From a bacterium (lineage in GTDB: Bacteria > Zhuqueibacterota > Zhuqueibacteria > Residuimicrobiales > Oceaniaggregativiventaceae), in contig JAKQNP010000002.1 of the NCBI GenBank assembly GCA_029565675.1, positions 310,001 to 374,000 of the forward strand: DNA of 64,000 nucleotides. Reading direction: 5' to 3'. The position numbers and the translations under genes were made by a program. The notes beneath the pieces were generated by a model. The model was not told the DNA's origin. It worked only from the letters and a program-made list of their open reading frames with translations, and ran no database searches. Shown here piece by piece: positions 35,625 to 43,931 of the stretch (the stretch's first letter is position 1; every line of letters begins with the position of its first letter).

Positions 35625-37352
35625 TTATCGGTGCAGGCCGTAAATGAGTCCAGGCTGAACCATTTCCACCAGCGACAGGCCGGCAAATCCGCTTGCGGAT
35701 GTGGCGAGTGCGGCCCAGGTCTGCAGATTGTGGCTGCCCCATGGCAGGTCAGCGTCTTCGACCATCATGCCGATTCGGCGGCTAAAGTCAGGTGTGCAGA
35801 GAAAACGTTTGGTCAGAGCCACGGCGCGGTCGACAGCCGGATCGGGATTCTGTTGCTGCACGGCGAGCAACGCCAGGGGGATGCCGGCGGTCTTGGAGTT
35901 GTCCCAGGCATCTTGCAGCGGCCACCAGGGCCGATCGCCCATCACCGCCAGCAATCCTTTCTCGCCGCGCACATACCAGTCCAACACCTGCTCGATCCTT
36001 TTTTTCAATTCGGCATCGCGGCAGTGGTGGTAGACCGTCATCAGGCCTTCGGTATAATAGAACGCGGCGCCGAAATGGAGAATCGGCTGATCGTAGATGC
36101 GTTCGACCTGTTCGCCGTGGTGGGCATGGCAAATCGGCCGGCCGTCGCGGTTCCAGTTGTCGGTGAGAAAACGAGCGGCGCGTTCCGCCACTTTGAGGTA
36201 GGTTTCGTCGCCGGTCAGGGAATAGAGCACCGCAAAATTGGCGGCCTGCAGGGCGGTGGCAGTGGAATAGACCTCGGTCATCGCCACTCCGCTTTCCATG
36301 CCGTTGGTAAAACCACCTGATTCGAGCTGCCACTGCATGGCCCAGTCGCGGCAAAAGTGTTCCAGTGCCGCAGTATAGCGCGTTTTGCGCGCATCGTCCA
36401 CATAGGCGCAGGCCAGCCCCAGAGTGATGGCGGTGCTGCCGATGTCGGCCATGTTCATCCAGTGAAAGGTCATGATGCTGTCAATTTCAGCCTGCGTGAG
36501 CAACTCAGTCGGCTTGTTGCGGTAGGTCTGATGCCAGGCGCCGTTCGGCAGCTGTTCGGATACGAAGCGATCGAGGATCAAAACAGCGGCATCGAGGTAG
36601 CGCGGTTCGTTCAGCAGACTGGAGGCGGCGAGCAGGGTGCGCAACGGGTAGGCGGAAGTGTACCACCAGAACATCGTTGCGGTTTCGCCGGGTTCAAAAT
36701 CACCGAGAAACCCGTTTTCCAGACGGTGGTCAAGGGTCCATTCGCACAGCTCGTGCAGGCGTTGGCGAACATCGGTACGGCCCTGGCGAAAAACCGTATC
36801 CGTGTCCGGCAGAATGTCCGGCGGTGCGTTGGGAAACATCGGCCGCAGGGCGGTATTGGGTTCGCCGCGCACCACCAGAGCATTGACGAGAAAAGATTGG
36901 CCGGGATCTGCCTGAAACCGCAGGCGCAGGCGGCCGTCGGTGACCCGGGCGCTGAAATCGATCTGCACCGTGTCGCCCTGCTCGACGGTTAAGGACGCAA
37001 GGACCAGGCTGTCCTGCGCCCAGACGGAAAACGGACCGTGCAGCTGCTGCGGATCGTGGCAGATCAGCGAGACATCGACAGGGCTGTTGTCCAGGCCGAT
37101 CCAGAATTCGGCTTGTTCGAGCTCGACGAAATCGCGCAGCAGAGGGTCGGGAAAATCGATGCGGGCAATCTCGCGCACATTGTCAGCCCATAGGTAACGC
37201 GGGCTGTGATAGACGCGGGATACCGGTGTATAACCGATGGCGACTTGTTGAAACGCACCGCCGAAATCGAAACAGGCGATGACATCGCGGGAAAAAACGA
37301 CGAGAGGAGCGATTATAAAACTGAGGACCAAAATCGCCAGGAATTTTTTCAT
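35625..37352 (-). CDS. Exported six-hairpin glycosidase-like protein with N-terminal binding domain
   Basis: The product has 575 residues from ATG 37352, after GGAG. Signal peptide: MKKFLAILVLSFIIAPLVVF. Residues ~30-165 begin IACFDFGGAFQQVAIGYTPV, a pattern found in galactose-binding-like or malectin-like domains next to polysaccharide enzymes. Residues ~190-565 form repeated helical hairpins rich in Trp, Tyr and His, such as CHAHHGEQVERIYDQPILHF and GDRPWWPLQDAWDNSKTAG. This fits an (alpha/alpha)6-barrel glycosidase, epimerase or lyase, but I cannot name the family. It is the first gene of the carbohydrate locus; a TTGACA lies ~100 bases upstream on its strand (37452-37457) without a clear -10. 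Confidence 0.7.
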   Translation of the reverse strand: MKKFLAILVLSFIIAPLVVFSRDVIACFDFGGAFQQVAIGYTPVSRVYHSPRYLWADNVREIARIDFPDPLLRDFVELEQAEFWIGLDNSPVDVSLICHDPQQLHGPFSVWAQDSLVLASLTVEQGDTVQIDFSARVTDGRLRLRFQADPGQSFLVNALVVRGEPNTALRPMFPNAPPDILPDTDTVFRQGRTDVRQRLHELCEWTLDHRLENGFLGDFEPGETATMFWWYTSAYPLRTLLAASSLLNEPRYLDAAVLILDRFVSEQLPNGAWHQTYRNKPTELLTQAEIDSIMTFHWMNMADIGSTAITLGLACAYVDDARKTRYTAALEHFCRDWAMQWQLESGGFTNGMESGVAMTEVYSTATALQAANFAVLYSLTGDETYLKVAERAARFLTDNWNRDGRPICHAHHGEQVERIYDQPILHFGAAFYYTEGLMTVYHHCRDAELKKRIEQVLDWYVRGEKGLLAVMGDRPWWPLQDAWDNSKTAGIPLALLAVQQQNPDPAVDRAVALTKRFLCTPDFSRRIGMMVEDADLPWGSHNLQTWAALATSASGFAGLSLVEMVQPGLIYGLHR

Positions 37353-37841
37353 CGGATGCTCCAAGGATAGGTTTTGATCTCGGAAATGGATTGCCTGGAA
37401 ACGGCTTGCCAGACTGAAGTGACAGCAAAAGGTTGAAAAAAAATATCACAATGTCAACGGTTAAAAGTCCGACGCCGGAATTGATTGCCAGCTCTTCCGC
37501 TGTCCGATGATGGGCGCGAATTCATGCGAGGTGCCGGTTTGAGTTTTTTGCGTGCCGATTCGGCAGGCGATGCCGATCAAATCGATTGATTTTTGCAGAA
37601 AATTTCCTTAAATCGTTTTTGTGTCGATCCGGGTATCCCTTGCAGACCACCGATCTGGTTTTCTGGGTCTGTATGGGCAATCCCTCGCAGAACAATCCCG
37701 TATTGCGGAGAGTTAAAAATCGGTTCTCTGAACCGGGAAAATCGGCAAAACCATCGATCGAAATTCGCTCGTTTTTAGCTTTGGCTGGCATCGGAACCAG
37801 ATTCGGCGTTAACCGAATCCAGCAAGTTGGCGGGAGTATTT
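37353..37841. other. Divergent intergenic region (489 bp)
   Basis: The stretch lies between the carbohydrate locus and mscS, transcribed apart. It holds a TTGACA-like -35 for the minus-strand locus near 37452 and, at its right end, one copy of the dispersed hairpin GATTCGG-N6-CCGAATC. Short open frames on both strands have no ribosome sites and no similarity I recognise. Confidence 0.5.
37800..37819. repeat. Dispersed palindromic repeat, single-hairpin copy
   Basis: GATTCGGCGTTAACCGAATC differs by one base from the left hairpin of the two ~140-bp repeats near 59 kb, and the two preceding bases (CA) are shared too. It sits 22 bases before the mscS start, next to its ribosome site. Confidence 0.7.
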
Positions 37842-38714
37842 ATGGATAAATTGAAACAGCTCGGCTCGAGCGTGGCCGACTTTTTTAACATCGCGATTTT
37901 TTCGGCCGGAAACACCACCATCACCCTGTGGACACTGTTCTATCTAGCGATACTTTTTCTGCTGCTTTATATCGTCACCACCAAAGTGATCAGACTGGTC
38001 GTCTACAAGATATTGGCGAAAAGCAAAGTCGATCTGGGCGTGCGCATTGCGATCGGCTCCATCATCAAATATTTGATCATGACCGTCGGTTTGATCGTGA
38101 TTCTGCAAACCGTCGGCATCAATCTCAGCAGCTTGACCATCCTGCTCGGTGCCCTTGGCGTCGGCATCGGCTTTGGGCTGCAAAACATCACCAACAATTT
38201 TGTCAGCGGATTGATCATTCTTTTCGAAATGCCGATCAAGGTGGGAGACCGCATCGAAGTCGGCGGAGTTGCCGGCAATGTGGTCAAAATTTCGATGCGC
38301 GCAACGACGATTGTCACCAACGACAACATCTCGATTATTGTGCCCAATTCCGAGTTTATCTCCAAAACCGTCATCAACTGGAGCCATCACGATCGCAATA
38401 TACGCTTCAATTTCCCGGTCGGGGTGTCTTACAAAGAAGATCCGGAGATAATCAAGAATTTGCTTCTGGAGGTTGCGAGCGATAATCCCGGGGTGCAAAA
38501 ATATCCCACCGCCGACGTTCTCTTTTCAGAATACAGCGACAACGCCTTGATATTCAATCTCCGGGTATGGACCAGCAGTTATATCGACAAACCAGGCGTA
38601 TTGAAAAGCCAGCTCTATTATGAGATATTTAAAAAGTTCAAGGAACACGGCATCGAGATTCCGTTCCCGCAGAGAGATGTACATATCAAGGAAATGCCGG
38701 AAAAGATGCCGTGA
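37842..38714 (+). CDS. MscS-family mechanosensitive channel
   Basis: The product has 290 residues; ATG 37842 follows GGCGGGAG. Three membrane helices are visible (~28-50, ~70-90, ~95-118). The pore helix shows the Gly/Ala-rich LTILLGALGVGIGFGLQNIT followed by NFVSGLIILFEMPIKVGDRI, the classic MscS signature. The C-terminal beta and alpha/beta domains follow. It releases ions when the membrane is stretched by osmotic downshock. A palindromic repeat lies just before its ribosome site. The SLC13-like permease gene follows after 99 bases and may be co-transcribed. Confidence 0.93.
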   Translation: MDKLKQLGSSVADFFNIAIFSAGNTTITLWTLFYLAILFLLLYIVTTKVIRLVVYKILAKSKVDLGVRIAIGSIIKYLIMTVGLIVILQTVGINLSSLTILLGALGVGIGFGLQNITNNFVSGLIILFEMPIKVGDRIEVGGVAGNVVKISMRATTIVTNDNISIIVPNSEFISKTVINWSHHDRNIRFNFPVGVSYKEDPEIIKNLLLEVASDNPGVQKYPTADVLFSEYSDNALIFNLRVWTSSYIDKPGVLKSQLYYEIFKKFKEHGIEIPFPQRDVHIKEMPEKMP

Positions 38715-38813
38715 TTGGCTCTGGCTTGATTGAATAACAAGCGGAAAAAGACGTGAATTGGGTGCCCTGCCGAAGCCAGACGTGACAACCCTTCAGCGAC
38801 CGAGGCCCGAGCG

Positions 38814-40583
38814 ATGCAAACCACACTGGTGTTTTCAACCCTCCTGTTGTTGTTTCTTTTATTTATTTGGGGCCGTATCCGGCATGATTTTGCGGCGCTC
38901 ATCGGACTGTTTTTGCTCGTCATTGCCGGGATCGTGCCTGCCGATGAGGCATTTGCCGGTTTTGGCCATCCGGCGGTCATCACCGTTGCCGCGGTGCTGA
39001 TCATCGGCAAAGCTCTGGAATATTCCGGACTCATCGATCTGTTGGGCAAATGGGTCACCCAGATCGGCAAAAATTTACTTCTGCAGATTTTGGCCTTGTC
39101 CTCTATCGTGGCTGTCGCATCAGCCTTCATGAACAATGTCGGCGCCCTGGCGATCATGATGCCGGTCGCGCTGCATATCGCCCGCAAAAACGGCCATCCG
39201 CCCTCTTATTTGCTGATGCCGATCTCTTTTGCTTCGCTGCTGGGAGGAATGACAACCCTGATCGGCACGCCCCCCAACATCATCATTGCCACCTTCCGGG
39301 CTGACCTCACCGGAGAATCTTTCGGCATGTTCTCTTTCAGCCGGGTTGGGCTGCCTATCGCTTTGAGTGGTATTCTGTTCATCGGTTTTATCGGTTGGCG
39401 TTTTCTGCCCAAACGAACCGCGCAAAAATCGGAAAAGGATCTCTTCGATATCGATGATTACATCACCGAAGTTAAAGTCAGCAAAGAGAGCAAGGCCAAG
39501 GGATTGAGCATCGCTGAACTCGGACCGATTTCAGATGCCGACGTGCAGATAATCGGACTGATTCGCAAGAAGAAACACCTCCACGAGCTGGATGAGAACG
39601 AAATTTTGCAGATCAACGATATTCTGATATTGGAAGCCGATGCCGAAGCTCTGGAAGTATTTTTGCAGGACACCCGAATGGAATTGGTCGGCGGCAAACA
39701 GTTCCGCAAAGATGCCGAGGGGTCGAAAGACATCGCCATCAGCGAAGCGATCGTGATGGCCGGTTCGCCTCTTATCGGCCAAACCGCCGCCGGTATCCGG
39801 ATGCGAAGCCGTTACGGTGTCAATCTTCTGGCCGTTGCGCGGCGGGAAAAAAAGATCCGCCTTCGTCTCGATCATGTCCGATTTCAAACCGGCGACGTGC
39901 TGTTGTTGCAAGGCAGAAGCCATTTGATCGACCAGATCATCACCTCGATCGGTTGTCTTCCTTTGGCGCGACGGGGCTTGCGTCTGGGTTTTGAGAAAAA
40001 AATTATCCTCAGTTTGAGCATCTTTTCCCTCTCCATCGCGGCTGTGGTTGCCGGCCTCTTGCCTGTGCAGATTTCATTTTCCATCGCCGCTGTCGCCATG
40101 GTCCTATCCGGATTGTTGCCGTTGCGGCAAGTCTATGAGAGCGTGGATTGGCCGGTAATCGTTCTGCTCGGAGCCATGATCCCGGTGGGAGGTGCCCTCG
40201 AGTCCAGCGGTGGAGCCGCGCTGGTTGCCGAACAGATCTTGCGGTTCGGCGAATCGCTGCCGGTCTACATGACGATTGCTTTGTTGTTGGTCGTGACCAT
40301 GTTTTTATCGGATATCATCAACAATGCCGCCACAGTGGTGTTGATGGCGCCGATCGGTATCAAAGTGGCGCAGGGATTGGGTGTTTCGATCGATCCGTTC
40401 CTGATGGCCGTCGCAATCGGCGGCTCTTGTGCTTTTCTGACCCCGATCGGCCATCAATCCAACACCCTGGTCATGGGGCCCGGAGGCTACAAGTTTAGCG
40501 ACTATTGGCGCATGGGTCTGCCTCTGGAATTGTTGATCCTGCTGGTCAGCGTGCCGGCGATATTGTATTTTTGGCCTTTGTGA
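38814..40583 (+). CDS. SLC13-family permease with two TrkA-C (RCK_C) domains
   Basis: The product has 589 residues; the start follows GAGG. The membrane part is split: helices at ~5-210 and ~395-585. The conserved SLC13/ArsB elements are AFMNNVGALAIMMPVALHIA (~105) and SDIINNAATVVLMAPIGIKV (~505) with their NN motifs, plus LIGTPPNIIIATF (~150). Between the halves are two RCK_C domains (~220-290 and ~305-375; GLIRKKKHLHELDENEILQI and ARREKKIRLRLDHVRFQTGD), which bind nucleotides or other effectors. Members carry dicarboxylates, sulfate or other anions with Na+; the substrate is unresolved. Confidence 0.88.
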   Translation: MQTTLVFSTLLLLFLLFIWGRIRHDFAALIGLFLLVIAGIVPADEAFAGFGHPAVITVAAVLIIGKALEYSGLIDLLGKWVTQIGKNLLLQILALSSIVAVASAFMNNVGALAIMMPVALHIARKNGHPPSYLLMPISFASLLGGMTTLIGTPPNIIIATFRADLTGESFGMFSFSRVGLPIALSGILFIGFIGWRFLPKRTAQKSEKDLFDIDDYITEVKVSKESKAKGLSIAELGPISDADVQIIGLIRKKKHLHELDENEILQINDILILEADAEALEVFLQDTRMELVGGKQFRKDAEGSKDIAISEAIVMAGSPLIGQTAAGIRMRSRYGVNLLAVARREKKIRLRLDHVRFQTGDVLLLQGRSHLIDQIITSIGCLPLARRGLRLGFEKKIILSLSIFSLSIAAVVAGLLPVQISFSIAAVAMVLSGLLPLRQVYESVDWPVIVLLGAMIPVGGALESSGGAALVAEQILRFGESLPVYMTIALLLVVTMFLSDIINNAATVVLMAPIGIKVAQGLGVSIDPFLMAVAIGGSCAFLTPIGHQSNTLVMGPGGYKFSDYWRMGLPLELLILLVSVPAILYFWPL

Positions 40584-40856
40584 GCATCGCGCATCTCCAG
40601 AACCAATCCCGACCTGCCAGCAAAGCAAGTATCGACGCGGATCGCTTTCTGCTCTGGATGGGTCAGAGAAAATGTCGTCTGACCAGACATTTCGTTTGTT
40701 ATAGAGTTGAAATTTTATGGATTTAATGGTGTTGCGTCTGAAAACGAGACAGCGCTGGCCTGTAGCGAAGTTTGGCAGAATAAGGACGAATCGATGGAAA
40801 GCCGGACCAGCATCCGGCGTGTACACGAATGGTCAAGATCGAAAGGAGGCGGTGAA
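40584..40856 (+). other. Intergenic region upstream of xylulokinase
   Basis: 273 bases. It holds a short inverted repeat ATGTC..GACAT near 40672-40690 and an A+T-rich patch (TTGTTATAG, ATTTTATGG) that may carry the xylulokinase promoter, although no good hexamer pair was found. The xylulokinase frame extends into it to 40707 without a ribosome site. Confidence 0.4.
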
Positions 40857-42446
40857 ATGGCTTTGCTGTATGCCGGAATCGACAGTTCGACTCAGGGAAC
40901 CAAAATCGTTTTGCTCGACCTCGAGCGCACCGAGGTCGTCTATGTGGATTCGGTCAATTACGACAGCGACTTGCCGGCCTATCAAACCCACAACGGTGTT
41001 GTCGGCGGCGCCGAAAACGGCGTCTCCGAGTCGGATCCGCAGATGTGGCTGGACGCCCTGAACCTGCTGTTTGACCGCATGAAAAAGAAGAACCTGCCGT
41101 TCGGCGAAATTCGCGCCATCTCTGTTTCCGGACAACAACATGGACTCGTCGCCTTGGACGCTGACGGCGACCTGACCCGCAGCCGCAGCAAGCTGTGGAA
41201 CGATTTCAGCACCGGCAAGGAATGCGAGCTGTTGACCCAGGCGGCGGGCGGCGCGGACCGCATGATCGAGGAGGTGGGCAACAGCCAGCGCACCGGCTAC
41301 ACCGCCGCCAAGATTTTGCACCTGGTGCGCCATGAGCCCGATGCCTATAGACGAACCGCCACTCTGTTTTTGGTGCACAATTACATCAACTGGTATCTGA
41401 CCGGCGGCAAACAAGGCGGGGTGCGGGTGATGGAACCGGGCGATACTTCGGGAATGGCCCTGTGGCATCCCAAGAAACGCACCTGGTCCAGGAAGGTCGT
41501 CGAGTCGATCGCTGCGGATCTGCAGCAAAAATTGCCGCCGCTGCAACCGTCCGACCGATTGATCGGCAAAATCGGCAAACATCTTGTCGACGCTTATGGT
41601 TTTTCACCCGCATGCCAAATCGACGCCGGCTCCGGCGACAACATGTACGGCGCTGTGGGCACCGGCAATGTGGTGCCGGGTATCGTCACCATCAGCCTCG
41701 GGACCAGCGGCACCGCCTATACCTTTATGCGGGAAGCGTTTATCGATCCGAGCGGCGAAATCGCGGCGTTTTGCGACAGCACCGGCCATCATCTGCCGCT
41801 GCTCTGCGTCTCCAATCTGGCCAACGGCTACAACGCGGTGCTGCAACAATACAAATTGAGCCACCAAGCCTTTGTCGATTTGGTGGAACAGGAACCGCCG
41901 GCCAACCGCGGTCGTGTGCTGATCCCCTGGTACATGGGTGAACGCACCCCGGATGTGCCGCAGGCGGCGCCTCTTTATTTCGGATTCGATCTGGACGAAT
42001 TCCAACCCGCCGTGCTGTGCCGTGCGGTTCTGGAAGGCCATGTGCTCAACCTCTACGACGGCTTTCGCCGCATGCCGGTAAAAAGCGATGAAATCCGCCT
42101 GACTGGCGGCCTGGCAAAGTCGCGCGCCTGGGTACAGACCATCGCCGATATTTTCGATTGTGCGGCGGTGCCGGTGGAAGGGGAGGGTGCAGCCTTGGGT
42201 GCCGCTCTGCACGCGGCCTGGGCGCACGGCAAAACGACCAAACCCGACCTGGATCTGGCCCAACTGGTGCAGCCGTTTGTCGTTTTGGACGAATCGAAGC
42301 GCTGCACTCCCCGTTCGCAATATCGATCCGACTATACCCGATTGCGGGCTCTGTTCTCCGCTCTGAGCGCACGGATCCGCGGCAAAAACGGCGAGGATCC
42401 CTTTGCGCTGCGCGCCGCGCTGCTGGGCGGCGATCGCAAATTCTGA
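40857..42446 (+). CDS. xylB: Xylulokinase (FGGY family)
   Basis: The product has 529 residues; ATG 40857 follows AAAGGAGG. N-terminal ATPase motif YAGIDSSTQGTK (Asp9), substrate loop ISVSGQQHGLVALD (~88), catalytic Asp near 261 in DAGSGDNMYGAVG, and ISLGTSGTAYTF. The C-terminal FGGY signature region includes RLTGGLAKSRAWVQTIADIF and the ATP-binding EGEGAALGAALHAA. It phosphorylates D-xylulose with ATP and feeds the pentose phosphate pathway. It is followed 21 bases later by an RNase HIII gene, probably on one transcript. The isomerase-like cupin at the left edge of the window could supply its substrate. Confidence 0.9.
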   Translation: MALLYAGIDSSTQGTKIVLLDLERTEVVYVDSVNYDSDLPAYQTHNGVVGGAENGVSESDPQMWLDALNLLFDRMKKKNLPFGEIRAISVSGQQHGLVALDADGDLTRSRSKLWNDFSTGKECELLTQAAGGADRMIEEVGNSQRTGYTAAKILHLVRHEPDAYRRTATLFLVHNYINWYLTGGKQGGVRVMEPGDTSGMALWHPKKRTWSRKVVESIAADLQQKLPPLQPSDRLIGKIGKHLVDAYGFSPACQIDAGSGDNMYGAVGTGNVVPGIVTISLGTSGTAYTFMREAFIDPSGEIAAFCDSTGHHLPLLCVSNLANGYNAVLQQYKLSHQAFVDLVEQEPPANRGRVLIPWYMGERTPDVPQAAPLYFGFDLDEFQPAVLCRAVLEGHVLNLYDGFRRMPVKSDEIRLTGGLAKSRAWVQTIADIFDCAAVPVEGEGAALGAALHAAWAHGKTTKPDLDLAQLVQPFVVLDESKRCTPRSQYRSDYTRLRALFSALSARIRGKNGEDPFALRAALLGGDRKF

Positions 42447-42467
42447 TTTTCGCAACCGGAGTTCAAT

Positions 42468-43361
42468 GTGGCATTGAAAGGATATCTGTTAAGCTTGCGC
42501 AGCAAGCTGCAGGGCTTGGGATGTGAGCTGACGGATGAAAAGCCGATCGCCTATGGTGTGCAGATTCGTGTCGAGTCAGCGGGTCAGCAGGGCTTGCTGC
42601 GGCTGTATGAGAACAAAAAAGGCGAAATTCGCGTCGACTTTTCCCAGATTCGCGATCGCGATTTTGCCGAGCGCCTGGCCCGGTGGATCGGTGTGCCGGA
42701 TCACCCGGCGACAAAAGACACCCTGCATATCGATGGCGATTTGATCGGTGCCGACGAGTCGGGAAAAGGCGATTATTTCGGCCCCCTGGTCTGCGCGGCG
42801 GTGTACGTCGGTTCAAGCCAACTCGGTGCCTTGCAGAGCCTGGGCGTGCGCGACAGCAAGGCTTTGAGCAACTCAGCAGTGCTGCGGCTGAGTTGCGAAA
42901 TTGTTGACTGCTGCCGGGGTCTCTTTAGCGTGTTCGAGCTGATGCCGGCCGAGTACAATCAGCGTTACGCACAGGTCGGCAATCTCAATCGCCTGCTCGC
43001 CTGGAGCCATGCACAGTCGATTCAAGAGGTGCTGCGAAAAGTGCACGTGGAACAGGTGGTGGTCGATCAATTCGCTGCTGCAGCGTTGCTGGAGCGGGAA
43101 CTGGCGGGGATCGATGCATCGATCCATCTCACCCAGGTGCCGCGCGCCGAAGCGGTGCCAGCGGTTGCGGCCGCTTCCATTCTCGCCCGCGCCCGCTATT
43201 TGCGACGCATGGACGAACTGTCGCGACAATTCGAATTGGACCTGCCCAAAGGCGCAGCCAACGGCGTGCTGCAGGCCGCACGCCTGTTTGTCAAACGCTA
43301 TGGACGGGACGAACTGCATCGGGTGGCCAAGCTGCATTTCAAAACAACGGGACAGATATAG
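42468..43361 (+). CDS. rnhC: Ribonuclease HIII
   Basis: The product has 297 residues, starting at GTG 42468 with GGAG upstream. The N-terminal ~85 residues are the TBP-like substrate-binding domain that separates HIII from HII. The catalytic part begins IGADESGKGDYFGPLVCAAV (Asp96, Glu97), continues with GVRDSKALSNSAVLRLS (Asp129) and ends with the conserved PRAEAVPAVAAASILARARY. It cleaves the RNA strand of RNA-DNA hybrids such as primers and R-loops. The link to xylulokinase looks like chance. Confidence 0.93.
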   Translation: MALKGYLLSLRSKLQGLGCELTDEKPIAYGVQIRVESAGQQGLLRLYENKKGEIRVDFSQIRDRDFAERLARWIGVPDHPATKDTLHIDGDLIGADESGKGDYFGPLVCAAVYVGSSQLGALQSLGVRDSKALSNSAVLRLSCEIVDCCRGLFSVFELMPAEYNQRYAQVGNLNRLLAWSHAQSIQEVLRKVHVEQVVVDQFAAAALLERELAGIDASIHLTQVPRAEAVPAVAAASILARARYLRRMDELSRQFELDLPKGAANGVLQAARLFVKRYGRDELHRVAKLHFKTTGQI

Positions 43362-43931
43362 AGGGAAGAGAGGGAACATTTCGGAATTAAAAGAGCATTT
43401 CGGATTGCGGCTGAATTTTATTATTGCGCCTCCGGCTCCATCTTTCGCGATGGGCTTTTCTCATCTGCCGACTTCGTGAGTCGTGCGGTTTTTCGTAATC
43501 CTCTGTTTTCCAGGGGCGAAAGATGGGATCCTGCGGCGGCGGAGCGAGCTTCCTCGGCCGCAAGAGCGGCGGCCTGCGGGATCTCGCTCCGCTTCATTTG
43601 GGGAAAACCCGCAATCTCGAATGGAAGCCGGCTCTGCGCACAGCAATCCCCGCATCCGCCAGCTGGCGGGATAGAGGCAGTCAGGGAAAGCGTGTCTTTT
43701 TTAAGGTTCAATCCTCAGCCGATTTTTTTGTTGGTGTAATCGCAGTCAGGTACCAATTGCATGCCGGGCCAAAGTGCCAACGCGCTCCTGGGCGACGGGG
43801 AATCGATGTGGGTTGGCAATAGCAGGGGTGTGGTGCGCATCGTGAATCAGATGGAGCCATAAAAAAATCGCCCCGAGCGATGCAATCGGGGCGATTCTGT
43901 GTGCAAGGGCAACTCATCGAAAAACTGCGGG
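43362..43931. other. Intergenic region (570 bp) with a nested inverted repeat
   Basis: This stretch lies between convergent rnhC and htpG. It has no supported gene; a 96-residue minus-strand frame (43421-43711) has no ribosome site and arises from the repeat. The main structure is GCGGAGCGAG (43539-43548) facing CTCGCTCCGC (43583-43592), a perfect 10-bp inverted repeat, with a smaller GGCCG/CGGCC pair inside. The htpG terminator lies at the right end. Confidence 0.5.
43862..43896 (-). terminator. Rho-independent terminator of htpG
   Basis: On the minus strand, AATCGCCCCGA and TCGGGGCGATT form an 11-bp stem followed by a run of T. It lies 36 bases past the htpG stop codon. Confidence 0.88.

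Noticed and set aside
27762-37352. A classical polysaccharide utilisation locus
   Set aside because: No TonB-dependent SusC-like receptor or SusD-like lipoprotein is present, so the term is avoided even though degrading enzymes and a symporter are clustered.
43421-43711. A 96-codon minus-strand frame between rnhC and htpG
   Set aside because: It covers the nested inverted repeat, has an Ala/Arg-rich composition and no ribosome site.
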